54,028 bases of DNA from JBBSHJ01 sp038253135 (GCA_038253135.1 JBBSHJ010000009.1:1-54028); one strand, 5' to 3'. Counted from the first letter of the stretch, positions 38,684 through 48,348 are shown. A program made the numbers and translations. Notes: generated by a model from the letters alone, not told the origin.

Positions 38684-40027
38684 TCAGAAGCCGTCCTCGC
38701 CGCGGATGAGCCGGCGCAGCCGGGCGACCCGCTCCGCGATCGCCTTCTCCGCGCCATAGGCCGTCGGCCGGTAGTAGTCCTTGCCCACCAGCTCGTCCGG
38801 CGCGTACTGCTGGCGGGCGATGGCCTGCGGCTCGTCGTGGCTGTAGCGGTAGCCCCCGCCGTGCGCGAGCCGCTGCGCTCCGGGATAGTGCGCGTCCCGC
38901 AACGCGGCCGGTACGGCGCCGTAGCGGCCCTCGCGCACGTCGGCGAGAGCCGCGCCGATCGCCGTCGTCGCGGAGTTGGACTTGGGCGCGGTCGCCAGGT
39001 GGATCACCGCATGGGAGAGGGTGAGCGCCGCCTCCGGCATCCCGATGAACTGCACCGCCTGCATCGCCGCCACCGCGGTCTGCAGCGCGGTGGGGTCGGC
39101 CATGCCGATGTCCTCGCTGGCCAGGATGACCAGCCGGCGGGCGATGAAGCGAGGATCCTCACCGGCCTCGATCATCCGGGCCAGATAGTGCAGGGCCGCG
39201 TCGACGTCGGAGCCTCGCATCGATTTGATCAGCGCGCTCGCCACGTCATAGTGCTGATCGCCCTGACGGTCGTAACGGACGGCCGCCTTGTCCACCGCCT
39301 GCTCGAGCAGGGCCAGCTCGATCGTGTCGACATCACTCGCATCCGCGGCACCGGCGGCCGCCTCGAGCCCGGTCAGCGCCTTGCGCGCGTCGCCGCCAGC
39401 GAGCCGCACCAGGTGCTCGGTCGCCTCGTCGGTCAGGGCCAGCCGGCCGCCGTAGCCGCGGTCGGGGTCGGCGAGCGCATGGCGTACCAGGCCGAGCACG
39501 TCGTCATCGGTCAGCGGCTCCAGCGTCAGCAGCAGCGAGCGCGACAGCAGCGGGCTGACGATCGAGAAGAAGGGGTTCTCCGTCGTGGCCGCGACCAGTG
39601 TGATGGTGCGGTCCTCGACGGCACCGAGGAGCGAATCCTGCTGGGTCTTGGAGAAGCGATGCACCTCGTCGATGAAGAGCACAGTCTGCGCACCCGACGC
39701 CGTCAGCCGGCGCTTGGCTTCGGCGATGACGGCGCGCACCTCCTTGACGCCGGCCGACAGCGCCGACATCGGCACGAAGACGCGCTGGGTCGCGTGGGAG
39801 ACGACGTGCGCGATCGTCGTCTTGCCGGTGCCGGGCGGGCCCCACAGGATCACCGACATCGGCGCGTTGCCGTCGACGAGCCGGCGCAGCGGGCTGCCGG
39901 CGCCGAGCAGGTGGTCCTGCCCGACGATCTCCTCGATGCTGCGCGGGCGCATCCGGACCGCGAGCGGGGCATTCGCCGCGCTCGCCTCAGCCTCCGCGTC
40001 GTCGAAGAGGCTCGCCTCGTCCGTCAC
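38684..40027 (-). CDS. rarA: Replication-associated recombination protein RarA (MgsA)
   Basis: RarA is an AAA+ clamp-loader-like ATPase acting at stalled replication forks. The 447-residue protein has Walker A GPPGTGKTTIAHV, Walker B LFIDEVHRFSK, sensor 1 TLVAATTENPFF and the C-terminal tetramerisation domain (MIEAGEDPRFIARRLVILASEDIG, GGYRYSHDEP). The GTG at 40027 has GGAGGAG before it; the frame continues upstream with no family similarity. Its stop is 6 nt from the end of the convergent solute-binding gene. Confidence 0.96.
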   Translation of the reverse strand: MTDEASLFDDAEAEASAANAPLAVRMRPRSIEEIVGQDHLLGAGSPLRRLVDGNAPMSVILWGPPGTGKTTIAHVVSHATQRVFVPMSALSAGVKEVRAVIAEAKRRLTASGAQTVLFIDEVHRFSKTQQDSLLGAVEDRTITLVAATTENPFFSIVSPLLSRSLLLTLEPLTDDDVLGLVRHALADPDRGYGGRLALTDEATEHLVRLAGGDARKALTGLEAAAGAADASDVDTIELALLEQAVDKAAVRYDRQGDQHYDVASALIKSMRGSDVDAALHYLARMIEAGEDPRFIARRLVILASEDIGMADPTALQTAVAAMQAVQFIGMPEAALTLSHAVIHLATAPKSNSATTAIGAALADVREGRYGAVPAALRDAHYPGAQRLAHGGGYRYSHDEPQAIARQQYAPDELVGKDYYRPTAYGAEKAIAERVARLRRLIRGEDGF

Positions 40028-40260
40028 TGCTCCTCCGCGGGTGCCCCGACCGCCCGATCCGGACCAGACACTACCGAGCGGGGCCGACGCCGGCGGGGCG
40101 TGGCCTCGCCCCGCCGACTGCAAAATTGTGCCTCCCCGCGGGAGACCGACCGTCACCGCCTCCGGAGCTCGAACGAGACACCACTTCGGCATACCCGTGA
40201 ACCTGGTCCGGGATGTTCCGGGCCACAGCCGGGGTAGACAATGGGGGCTGACCACTACTC

Positions 40261-40296
40261 CCAACCGCTGGCCCAACCACTGGCCCAACCACTGGC
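40261..40296. repeat. 12-bp tandem repeat, three copies, upstream of the aldo/keto reductase gene
   Basis: CCAACCGCTGGC, CCAACCACTGGC and CCAACCACTGGC run without gaps, followed by a degenerate fourth copy to 40308 that merges into the GGAGG ribosome binding site of the gene starting at 40320. Confidence 0.9.
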
Positions 40297-40319
40297 CCGA
40301 ACCCTGGAGGACCGCTTCC

Positions 40320-41174
40320 ATGCAGACCCGACGCATCGGCCCGCTCACCGTCTCCGCGATCGGCCTCGGCGAGATGCCGCTGTCGGTTTCCGGCCGGCCG
40401 AGCGCGGAACAGGCGATCGAGACCGTGCACGCGGCGCTCGACGCGGGCGTCACGTTCATCGATACGGCCGACGCCTACTGCCTCAGCTCGGACGACTTCG
40501 GCCACGGCGAGGAGCTCGTGGCAAAGGCGCTCGCGACCTACGGGTCCGACACCGACGGCGTACTCGTGGCCACCAAAGGCGGCCACACCCGGACCGGGGA
40601 CGGCTCCTGGACTGTGGACAGCTCCCGCGACTACCTGCGGTCCGCGTGCGAGGCCAGCCTCAAGCGGCTCGGCGTCGACGCGATCGGGCTCTACCAGCAC
40701 CACCGCCCCGACCCGGAGGTGCCCTATGCCGAGGCAATCGGGACCATCAAGGAGCTGTACGACGCGGGCAAGGTCCGCCACGTCGGCATCTCCAACGCCA
40801 CGGTCGCGCAGATCCAGCAGGCCGAGGCGATCCTCGGCGACGCGCTGGTGAGCGTGCAGAACCAGTTCTCGCCGAAATTCCGTTCGTCCGAGGACGAGCT
40901 GGCGTACTGCGCGTCCCGGGGTCTGGCGTTCCTGCCGTGGAGCCCGCTCGGGGGCATCGGAAATGCCTCCGATCTCGGCGGCTCGCTCGGCACCTTCGGC
41001 GAGGTCGCGACGGCGCGCGCTGTGAGCCCGCAGCAGGTGGCACTGGCGTGGGCGCTGGCCAAGGCACCGGTCGTGATCCCGATTCCCGGCTCGAGCCGTC
41101 CGGCGACGATCCAGGACTCGGTCCAGGCCGCGTCCCTGAGGCTGACCGACGCCGAGCTCCTGTCCCTCGGCTGA
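40320..41174 (+). CDS. Aldo/keto reductase
   Basis: The 284-residue NADPH-dependent oxidoreductase has the AKR TIM-barrel with its tetrad: Asp and Tyr in FIDTADAY, Lys in VATKGG and His in LYQHHRPDPEV. Later motifs are VRHVGISNATVAQI, VQNQFSPKFRSSE and VVIPIPGSSRPATIQDSV, the cofactor phosphate site. The substrate is not predictable. ATG with GGAGG; the open frame extends far upstream but antisense to rarA. Confidence 0.93.
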   Translation: MQTRRIGPLTVSAIGLGEMPLSVSGRPSAEQAIETVHAALDAGVTFIDTADAYCLSSDDFGHGEELVAKALATYGSDTDGVLVATKGGHTRTGDGSWTVDSSRDYLRSACEASLKRLGVDAIGLYQHHRPDPEVPYAEAIGTIKELYDAGKVRHVGISNATVAQIQQAEAILGDALVSVQNQFSPKFRSSEDELAYCASRGLAFLPWSPLGGIGNASDLGGSLGTFGEVATARAVSPQQVALAWALAKAPVVIPIPGSSRPATIQDSVQAASLRLTDAELLSLG

Positions 41175-41198
41175 GCTGACCCGCGGCCGCCGGGTGGA

Positions 41199-42293
41199 TC
41201 AGCGCCCGAGAATCTCCCGGAGAGCGCCCAGCACGGCCGTGACCGCACCGAGGTTGGCGTTGCGGCCCATGATGCCGATCCGCCAGACCGAGCTGGCGAA
41301 CTCGCCGGCGCCGCCGCCGATCTCGATGCCGTAGCGCTCGAGCAGCTCACGGCGTACCACCGCCGAATCCACCCCGTCGGGGACACGCACGGTGGTGAGC
41401 TCGGGCAGGCGGTGACCGTCCGCGGCGAAGAGTTCGAGCCCGAGCTTGCGCAGCCCGTCCTGCAACGCGGCACCGGCGGCGGCGTGCCGGGCGTGGACCG
41501 AGGGCAGGCCCTCGGCGAGGATCCGCCGCAGGGCCGCATGCAGCGAGGCGATCATCGCGACCGGGGCGGTGTGGTGGTACGTGCGCCCTCCGCCGCTCGC
41601 CGTGACGTAATCGCCGATCATGCCGATGTCGAGATACCACGACTGCGGCTTGATGATCCGGCGATCGAGGGCACGGGCGCTCGCGGTGAACGGTGCGAGG
41701 CCGGGCGCGACCCCGAGGCATTTCTGGGTGCCGGAATACGCGATGTCGACACCCCACTCGTCGAGGTCGACCGCGATGCCACCGAGGGACGTGACGCAGT
41801 CGGCGAGCACCAGGGCGTCGGACGTGGCGCGGACGGCTGGCACCAGGGCGGCGATGTCGTTGCGTACGCCGGTCGAGGTCTCCGCGTGCACCGCCGCGAC
41901 GAGCTTCGGGCGCGGGTGCGCGGCCGCGACCGCATCGGCGTCGATCGGCTGGCCCCAGGGCGCGCGCACCGGTACGACGTCCGCGCCGCAGCGGGTCGCC
42001 ACGTCGATCATCCGCTCACCGAACAGGCCGTTCGCCGCGACGACGACCACGTCACCGGGCCCGACGAAGTTGACGAACGACGCCTCCATGCCCGCGCTGC
42101 CGGTGCCCGACAGCGGGAGCGTCGCGATGTTCGCCGTACCGAAGACGGTCCGCAGGTCGGCGCAGGTCTCGGAGAGGATCTGCAGGAACGCCGGGTCGAG
42201 GTGGCCCAGCAGCGGGGCCGCGAGCCCCGCGGTCGCTTCGGGATACGGGTTGGACGGGCCGGGACCGAGCAAGGTGCGTTCAGGCAGGATCAT
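41199..42293 (-). CDS. PLP-dependent aminotransferase, alanine--glyoxylate/serine--pyruvate type
   Basis: The 364-residue class V aminotransferase begins MILPERTLLGPGPSNPYPEA, the usual start of this group (LxGPGPS). It has the cofactor segment LPLSGTGSAGMEASFVN, the Asp of LADCVTSLGGI and the Schiff-base Lys in AYSGTQKCLGVAPG. Members interconvert alanine or serine with glyoxylate or pyruvate; the exact substrate is uncertain. It ends 24 nt from the convergent aldo/keto reductase. Confidence 0.92.
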   Translation of the reverse strand: MILPERTLLGPGPSNPYPEATAGLAAPLLGHLDPAFLQILSETCADLRTVFGTANIATLPLSGTGSAGMEASFVNFVGPGDVVVVAANGLFGERMIDVATRCGADVVPVRAPWGQPIDADAVAAAHPRPKLVAAVHAETSTGVRNDIAALVPAVRATSDALVLADCVTSLGGIAVDLDEWGVDIAYSGTQKCLGVAPGLAPFTASARALDRRIIKPQSWYLDIGMIGDYVTASGGGRTYHHTAPVAMIASLHAALRRILAEGLPSVHARHAAAGAALQDGLRKLGLELFAADGHRLPELTTVRVPDGVDSAVVRRELLERYGIEIGGGAGEFASSVWRIGIMGRNANLGAVTAVLGALREILGR

Positions 42294-42447
42294 GGATCCG
42301 ACCCTAGACCGGCGGATGACCGGTCCAGCCGCACCCCGGAGTGCAGCGCGGCCGGCGCCCGGCGTGCACATCGTCGGCGGTATCGCGTCGCGGGAGCGGC
42401 AGATCAGCACTCTCGAGGAGGGGCGGCGCCGCGACTGGTGCCGGAGC

Positions 42448-43512
42448 TCAGCGGCCCCAGCTCTCCAGCAGCTTCGCCCGGCCGGAGGCATTGGTATCGG
42501 CCAGGCTCAGATGCGGATAGACGCCGACGATGTCCTCCATCCGGTAGCCGTCACCGGCGCGCAGGCCCGGCCAGTAGACGGTGCCGACGTGATTGTCGTG
42601 GGCGTATCGCGCGATCGCGTCGATGAAGGCGATGTTGGTGGACGTCGACGGGTCGGCGTTGTAGTCGGTGCCGTCGGTCATCGGCGCGCCGAATTCGTCG
42701 ATGATCGTGCGGCCGGCGTACGGCCCGACTTCTTTCGCGATTCCGGCCGTGAAGTCGGCGACCGTGACGGCGCCGGGGTTGAACCATGTGTAGTCGTGCA
42801 CGGAGAAAAGCGTCCCGGCGAGGCGGGCGTCGGTGCCGAGCTGGGACAGGTCGGTGTTGTATCCGACGCCGCTGACGATGACCCGTCCGCGCGGGATATC
42901 CGAGTGGTCCCTCAGCCATTGGGCGCAGATTCCGGACCACGCGTCGTACGAGTAGCCGTGCGGCTCGTTCATCGGCTCGAAATACACCTGTGGATTGCCG
43001 CCGAAGCTCGAGGTCAGGTGATTCCACATCGTCGACCATTGCGGTAGGTCGTCGATGCGGCCGTCCTTGGAACTGTCGGCCTCCCAGTAACTCAGGATCA
43101 CCCGTACGTCCATCCGCGTGGCCGTCTCGATCACCGCGACGTACGAACGCCACCAGTCACCGGACACGGTGGCCGGGTTGACCGGGAGTCGGATCGTGTT
43201 GGCACCGAGGTTGTGCTGCAGGCCGGCCACGATCTGGCGAGCCTTGGCCGCGCTGCGCGCCGGTCCGTCGGTGTCGCTCAGGCCGGTGGGTACGACGTTG
43301 CCCGTCACGAAGTTGTCGCGGGGGTCGGCCCAGTTGACTCCGTGGAACGAGGCGGCCGGGGCGGCGGCGGACGGATACGTGGCGGTCGTCCCGGTGGCGG
43401 TCGTCCCGGTGGCGCTCGTCCCCGCGGCGCTCGTCCCTGCAGCGCCTACCGTCATGGATGCGCCGACCGTGAGGCAGCAGGCGACGAGGATCCGCAATAC
43501 AGGCATCGTCAC
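42448..43512 (-). CDS. Secreted glycoside hydrolase family 5 endoglycosidase (cellulase-like)
   Basis: The 354-residue protein has a signal peptide (MTMPVLRILVACCLTVGASM, cleavage near residue 25), a short Gly/Thr/Ala linker made of 5-residue repeats, and a GH5 barrel. The acid/base Glu183 lies in YFEPMNEPHG and the nucleophile Glu273 in TIIDEFGAP; upstream segments are FHGVNWADP and NTIRLPV. GH5 includes endo-glucanases, mannanases and others; the subfamily cannot be fixed by eye. No carbohydrate-binding module is attached. Confidence 0.88.
   Translation of the reverse strand: MTMPVLRILVACCLTVGASMTVGAAGTSAAGTSATGTTATGTTATYPSAAAPAASFHGVNWADPRDNFVTGNVVPTGLSDTDGPARSAAKARQIVAGLQHNLGANTIRLPVNPATVSGDWWRSYVAVIETATRMDVRVILSYWEADSSKDGRIDDLPQWSTMWNHLTSSFGGNPQVYFEPMNEPHGYSYDAWSGICAQWLRDHSDIPRGRVIVSGVGYNTDLSQLGTDARLAGTLFSVHDYTWFNPGAVTVADFTAGIAKEVGPYAGRTIIDEFGAPMTDGTDYNADPSTSTNIAFIDAIARYAHDNHVGTVYWPGLRAGDGYRMEDIVGVYPHLSLADTNASGRAKLLESWGR
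43379..43438 (-). repeat. 15-bp tandem repeat, four copies, within the GH5 linker
   Basis: Four in-frame units (plus-strand GTGGCGGTCGTCCCG and variants) at 43379, 43394, 43409 and 43424 encode the linker AGTSA-AGTSA-TGTTA-TGTTA. The multiple of three means that copy-number change would only lengthen or shorten the linker. Confidence 0.9.
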
Positions 43513-43592
43513 ATTCCTCTCGTTGGGCTGAGCCTATTCTGAGGTGAGCACCGATTACCTGACCACTCGCGGCCGCGATCGTCAACCGGCGA

Positions 43593-44534
43593 TCACGTGT
43601 AGCGACCGGACGTCGTACCTGTCCGGCGCCACGCCCATCGTTGCAGCAGCAGGGTGATCACCCCGGCGACAACGATGCTGGCGAGGTTGACGAGCAGCTG
43701 CAACGCCGAGCCGGCGGCCGGTCGCAGCTCCCCCATCGCGATCGCCACGGCCGCGTTGCCGGCCGCAGGGACCGTCGTCACCGAGATCACGACGCCGATG
43801 AGGGCACCGGATTTCGCCGAGGTGAGGGACAGGACACCGGCGGCCCCGGCGAGGAAGGCGACGATGAAGGAAAAGGAATCGGGCCGCGAGATGAATTCGG
43901 TCAACGGCCGTGTGCGGTCGAACATCGAATGGTCGACCAGACCGACCCCGCGGCCGAGCAACGTCAGTAGGGTGACCATGGCGATCGCGCTGACGAATCC
44001 CACGATGAGCGCGCGGAACGAGCGACGCCCCAGGCCGTACCTCCGGTGCACGAGCGCCACGCAGAGACCGGCCAGCGGCCCGAACTCCGGACCGACGACC
44101 ATGGCGCCGACGATCAGGATCGGTTGATCCTGCAGGACACCGATCGCGGCGATCGTCGTCGCGATCACGATGAAGGCGAGATAGCTCCACGACAGCGACG
44201 ATTCCTCGCTCACGACATCGCTGACGCTCTCCCACACCACCGCGTCCTGCCCGTGGCCCGGCGCGTCCTTCTCGGCCTGGTCGATCGCGTCCGACAGGGC
44301 GGTGTCGATCTCCTCGATGGTGATCAGCCCCGTCCGGCGCAGCCCGAGGTCGGTGAGCCGGCCGAGCACGCCGTTGGCCGCCTCGCGGGCCAGCGCGCAG
44401 GTCACGACGTCGCCCGCGGGATCGAGCGCGGCGCCGCGAGTCGCCGTCACGCCGGTCGCTCCCGGCTCCGATTTCATGATGTCGATGACGGCATCGGTCT
44501 GGTCCGCCGGACTGATGACTCGAAGTTGCAGCAC
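43593..44534 (-). CDS. DUF389 domain membrane protein
   Basis: The 313-residue protein has an N-terminal cytoplasmic ACT-like domain (VLQLRVISPADQTDAVIDIM ... GATGVTATRG) and about six transmembrane segments with the DUF389 hallmarks QPILIVGAMVVGPEFGPLAG and SAKSGALIGVVISVTTVPAAGN. Its function is unknown. GTG at 44534 chosen because it begins directly at the conserved domain; 45 unconserved upstream codons are open. Confidence 0.88.
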   Translation of the reverse strand: MLQLRVISPADQTDAVIDIMKSEPGATGVTATRGAALDPAGDVVTCALAREAANGVLGRLTDLGLRRTGLITIEEIDTALSDAIDQAEKDAPGHGQDAVVWESVSDVVSEESSLSWSYLAFIVIATTIAAIGVLQDQPILIVGAMVVGPEFGPLAGLCVALVHRRYGLGRRSFRALIVGFVSAIAMVTLLTLLGRGVGLVDHSMFDRTRPLTEFISRPDSFSFIVAFLAGAAGVLSLTSAKSGALIGVVISVTTVPAAGNAAVAIAMGELRPAAGSALQLLVNLASIVVAGVITLLLQRWAWRRTGTTSGRYT

Positions 44535-44640
44535 CCGGCCAGTCTCACATCGCGCCCGGCTGACTCCGGCCTTTACGCGCCGCGCCGCGAGCGGACGGGA
44601 CCCTGGGGCGAGTGGCCGTCGCCTCGTTACGATCGGGAGC

Positions 44641-44952
44641 GTGGCTCTTGACCCCCCGGCAACGATCACCGATTTCAGCTACGAGGTCGACCCCTACTCA
44701 ACCGTCGACGGTGCGCCGACCTCGGACTTCGACCTCGCCGGCGGCTCCGTGGTCCTCACGGGCAGCCGGGAAGGTACGACGGTCCGGGTCACGATGTCCG
44801 GCGCATCGCTGCCCACCGCGACCGGCCACGCGCTGGGCCTGCTCCTCTCCGAGGAGCCCGCGACCGGCGTGGCCGAGGTGCGCATCACGGCGTACGTCGA
44901 CGGCGAGAACGGTCGGGTCATGACAGTCGACCGCGAGGTGGTCGCGCAGTGA
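44641..44952 (+). CDS. Small protein of unknown function
   Basis: The 103-residue protein starts VALDPPATITDFSYEVDPYS from a GTG preceded by GGGAG. It looks all-beta, with alternating hydrophobic stretches (GSVVLTGSREGTTVRVTMSG, GVAEVRITAYVDGENGRVMT), has no signal peptide and no cysteine. I do not recognise a family. It is divergent from the DUF389 gene. Confidence 0.6.
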   Translation: MALDPPATITDFSYEVDPYSTVDGAPTSDFDLAGGSVVLTGSREGTTVRVTMSGASLPTATGHALGLLLSEEPATGVAEVRITAYVDGENGRVMTVDREVVAQ

Positions 44953-45064
44953 CCCTCGTCGCTCGAACTGATGAGGGAGCGAGCATCGACCGCGCGTCAG
45001 CGAGGGAGCAGCGCAGCGACCGAGGATGTCCCGACGATCGAGCACACGACCGGAGGTCGCGCAC

Positions 45065-46393
45065 GTGAATAGCCGACGCGCGGCGATTGTCGGCACCGGG
45101 CATCGCGGCCGGATGTACACGCAGGGAGTCGCGGCCGCCGAGGGGATCGACGTCGTGGCGCTGTGCGACCCGAATCCGGTGCGCCTCGGCGTACACAACC
45201 AGCTGCTCGCCGACCGAGGGCGGCCGCGCGCGTCCACCTGGGCACCCGAGGATTTCAAGACGATGCTCCAGCACGAGCGGGTCGACACACTCGTGGTGAC
45301 AACGGTCGACCGGTTTCACGATCGTTACATCCTCGCCGGGCTCGAGGCCGGGGTGCGGGTCATCACCGAGAAACCGATGACGACGGACGCGGAGAAATGC
45401 CGTCGGATCCTCGACACGGTGCTGCGGACGGACAATCACGTCACCGTGACCTTCAATTACCGCTTCAGCCCCGTACATGCCGAGGTGCGCCGGCTGCTCG
45501 CGGAAGGGACGATCGGCGACCCGTTGTCGGTCCATTTCGAGTGGCTGCTCGACGTGCATCACGGCGCGGACTACTTCCGGCGGTGGCACCGGCAGAAGGT
45601 CAACAGTGGCGGGCTGATGGTGCACAAGGCCGGCCATCATTTCGACCTGGTCAACTGGTGGTTGCAGGCCGCCCCAGAGACGGTTTTCGGAATGGGACGG
45701 TTGGCGTTCTACGGCGCGGAGAACGGCGTCCGCCGCGGGCTCCGCCACGACTACGAGCGGGCGACGGGCGCTCCCGCTGCCGCCGACGACCCGTTCGCCC
45801 TCGACCTCGCCGACAATCCAGGGCTCAAGGCGCTCTACCTCGACGCCGAGCCCGTCGATGGTTACCAGCGCGACCGGAACGTTTTCAACGACGACATCAC
45901 CATCGAGGACGATATGGCCGTGATGGTGCGCTACGACTCCGGCGCAACAATGTCGTATCACCTCACGGCGTACTCCCCGTGGGAGGGCTACCGGGTGATG
46001 TTCAACGGCAGCCGGGGCCGGCTGGAGCTCGAGGTGGCCGAGAACACCTGGCGGGCGGGCGATTCGGTCGCGGCGTCACCGACCGGAGCGCTGCACGGCG
46101 AGGACCCGGCACCCGATTCGGGCGGCGCCCGGATCGTCGTACGCCCGCTGTGGGCGCCGCCGCGCGAGGTGCCGATCGTAGTTCCCGCCGGCGGCCACGG
46201 TGGCGGCGACGAGCGGTTGATGGCCGCACTCTTTGCCGGTGGCGACGGCTCGGCCTGCGAGGATCCGGCTGCCCGCGCGGCCATTGCCACCGAGTACGAC
46301 GGCGCCAACGCCTTGGCCATCGGCGCCGCAGCGAACCAGTCCTTCGTCACCGGGCAGCCGGTATCCGTCCGGGACCTTCTCGATCCGACCTGA
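45065..46393 (+). CDS. Gfo/Idh/MocA family oxidoreductase
   Basis: The 442-residue protein starts with a Rossmann domain (RRAAIVGTGHRGRMYTQGV, VVALCDPNPVRL) and carries the catalytic motif VITEKPMTTD. The C-terminal half has GGLMVHKAGHHFDLVNWW, which holds the usual catalytic His. Members oxidise or epimerise sugars and inositols with NAD(P). The GTG at 45065 has GGAGGT eight bases upstream; an ATG at 45026 is an alternative. ThuA proteins often work with such dehydrogenases, but the thuA-like gene is 9 kb away. Confidence 0.92.
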   Translation: MNSRRAAIVGTGHRGRMYTQGVAAAEGIDVVALCDPNPVRLGVHNQLLADRGRPRASTWAPEDFKTMLQHERVDTLVVTTVDRFHDRYILAGLEAGVRVITEKPMTTDAEKCRRILDTVLRTDNHVTVTFNYRFSPVHAEVRRLLAEGTIGDPLSVHFEWLLDVHHGADYFRRWHRQKVNSGGLMVHKAGHHFDLVNWWLQAAPETVFGMGRLAFYGAENGVRRGLRHDYERATGAPAAADDPFALDLADNPGLKALYLDAEPVDGYQRDRNVFNDDITIEDDMAVMVRYDSGATMSYHLTAYSPWEGYRVMFNGSRGRLELEVAENTWRAGDSVAASPTGALHGEDPAPDSGGARIVVRPLWAPPREVPIVVPAGGHGGGDERLMAALFAGGDGSACEDPAARAAIATEYDGANALAIGAAANQSFVTGQPVSVRDLLDPT

Positions 46394-46496
46394 CAATCGC
46401 CCGCCGTCCGCCACACCATTCGCCGAGTGGCGGCCTGAGCAGGAAATCGGAGTCGAAAACCTGGCGGGCCTGCCGCTCGACCCACGACTCAGGCAG

Positions 46497-46542
46497 TCGA
46501 GTATCAGGACGGGCCCAGGGAGATCGAGAATCACGACGGGCC
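46497..46542. repeat. Imperfect direct repeat at the 3' end of aspS
   Basis: TCGAGTATCAGGACGGGCC (46497-46515) and TCGAGAATCACGACGGGCC (46524-46542) match at 17 of 19 positions with a 27-bp period. The second copy spans the aspS stop codon. Confidence 0.8.
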
Positions 46543-48303
46543 GGGCTCGGCCGGGGGCCTGGGCTTGGCGTCGATGCCGGCTTCGTTGCGCTGCTGCGGC
46601 GTGATCGGCGCCGGAGCGCCGGTCAGCGGGTCGTAGCCGCCGCCGGATTTCGGGAAGGCGATCCCGTCCCGGATCGAGTCCGACCCGGTCAGCAGCGCGA
46701 CCCATCGGTCCCAGCCCATCGCGATGCCGCCGTGCGGCGGCGGGCCATAGGCGAATGCGTCGAGCAGGAAGCCGAACTTCGCCTGTGCCTCGGCCTCGGA
46801 CAACCCCATCAGGGTGAACACGCGCTGCTGCACGTCGCGGCGATGGATACGGATCGATCCGCCGCCGATCTCGTTGCCGTTGCACACCAGGTCATAGGCG
46901 TCGGCCAGTGCCTCGCCCGGCGATTCCTCGAAGCGGTCGAGCCATTCCTTCTTCGGTGCGGTGAAGGCGTGGTGTACGGCGGTCCATTTGCCGCCACCGA
47001 CTGCGACGTCATCGGTCTCGGCGGCGAGCTCGAAAAGCGGCGCGTCGTTGACCCAGCAGAAGGACCAGGCCGACTCGTCGATCAGCCCACCACGACGGGC
47101 GACCTCGACCCGCGCCGCACCGAGCAGCTCCTGTGTCGTGTGCTTCGCGCCGGCGCTGAAAAAGATGCAGTCGCCCACCGACGCTCCGACCGCGTCGACG
47201 AGCCCGTCACGCTCGGTCTCGGACAGGTTATTGGCGACCGGTCCACCGAGCATGCCGTCCTCGCCGACGAGGACGTAGGCCAGCCCCCGCGCGCCGCGCT
47301 GCTTCGCCCAGTCCTGCCAGCCGTCGAGCTGGCGCCGCGGCTGCGACGCGCCTCCCGGCTGTACGACGGCGCCGACGTACTCCGCCTGAAAGACCCGGAA
47401 CGGCGTCTCGGCGAAGTACGCCGTCAGGTCGGTCAGCTCCAGCTCGAAACGCAGGTCCGGCTTGTCGGATCCGTAACGGGCCATCGCCTCGGCATAGGGA
47501 ATCCGCCGGAGCGGGAGCGGTACGTCGTACCCAGAAAGCTCCGACCAGACCCGCGCCACCAGGGCTTCGGACAGCTCGAGCACGTCGTCCTCGTCGACGA
47601 AGGACATCTCGATGTCGAGCTGGGTGAATTCCGGTTGCCGGTCGGCGCGGAAGTCCTCGTCCCGATAGCACCGTGCGATCTGGTAATACCGCTCCATTCC
47701 CGCGACCATCAACAATTGCTTGAAGAGCTGGGGGGATTGCGGCAGCGCGTACCAGCAGCCGGGCCGAAGCCGCGCCGGCACGAGGAAATCGCGCGCCCCC
47801 TCGGGCGTGGAACGCGTCATTGTCGGGGTTTCGACCTCGACGAAATTCCGCTCCGCGAGGACGCCGCGGGCGATGCGGTTGAGTTCGCTGCGCAGCCGGA
47901 TCGCGCTGCTCTGGCTTTCGCGGCGCAGGTCGAGATAGCGGTATTTCAGCCGGATCTCCTCACCGACGTCGACGTGGTCGTCGATCGGGAACGGCAGCGG
48001 GGCCGACTCCGAAAGCACTTCGAGGTGGCTCGCCGTGAGCTCGATCTCACCGGTCGGCAGGTTGGGGTTTTCGTTGCCCTCGGGACGCTTGCCGACGGTG
48101 CCGGCGACCGCGATGCAGAATTCGGCGCGGAGCTGGTGCGCGTCCTCCTCGCGCAACACCACCTGCGCCACACCACTCGCGTCGCGCAGGTCGACGAAGA
48201 TGACACCACCGTGGTCCCGCCGGCGGGCCACCCAGCCGGCCAGGGTGACGGTCTCACCGATGTTTTCGGCCCGCAGCGAGCCGGCCGTACATGTGCGGAT
48301 CAT
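46531..48303 (-). CDS. aspS: Aspartate--tRNA ligase (bacterial type)
   Basis: The 590-residue class II synthetase has the N-terminal OB-fold anticodon domain (AGWVARRRDHGGVIFVDLRD), motif 2 (YYQIARCYRDEDFRADRQPE followed by FTQLDIEMSF), the bacterial GAD insertion, and motif 3 (GIAMGWDRWVALLTG). Its C-terminal ~25 residues are Pro-rich and variable; a 27-bp-spaced imperfect repeat straddles the stop. Whether it also charges tRNA-Asn was not judged. Confidence 0.97.
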   Translation of the reverse strand: MIRTCTAGSLRAENIGETVTLAGWVARRRDHGGVIFVDLRDASGVAQVVLREEDAHQLRAEFCIAVAGTVGKRPEGNENPNLPTGEIELTASHLEVLSESAPLPFPIDDHVDVGEEIRLKYRYLDLRRESQSSAIRLRSELNRIARGVLAERNFVEVETPTMTRSTPEGARDFLVPARLRPGCWYALPQSPQLFKQLLMVAGMERYYQIARCYRDEDFRADRQPEFTQLDIEMSFVDEDDVLELSEALVARVWSELSGYDVPLPLRRIPYAEAMARYGSDKPDLRFELELTDLTAYFAETPFRVFQAEYVGAVVQPGGASQPRRQLDGWQDWAKQRGARGLAYVLVGEDGMLGGPVANNLSETERDGLVDAVGASVGDCIFFSAGAKHTTQELLGAARVEVARRGGLIDESAWSFCWVNDAPLFELAAETDDVAVGGGKWTAVHHAFTAPKKEWLDRFEESPGEALADAYDLVCNGNEIGGGSIRIHRRDVQQRVFTLMGLSEAEAQAKFGFLLDAFAYGPPPHGGIAMGWDRWVALLTGSDSIRDGIAFPKSGGGYDPLTGAPAPITPQQRNEAGIDAKPRPPAEPGPS

Positions 48304-48348
48304 GTTTTTGTTTCTCCTGTGTCAAAGAATTGGTACGACGACGCCGGA

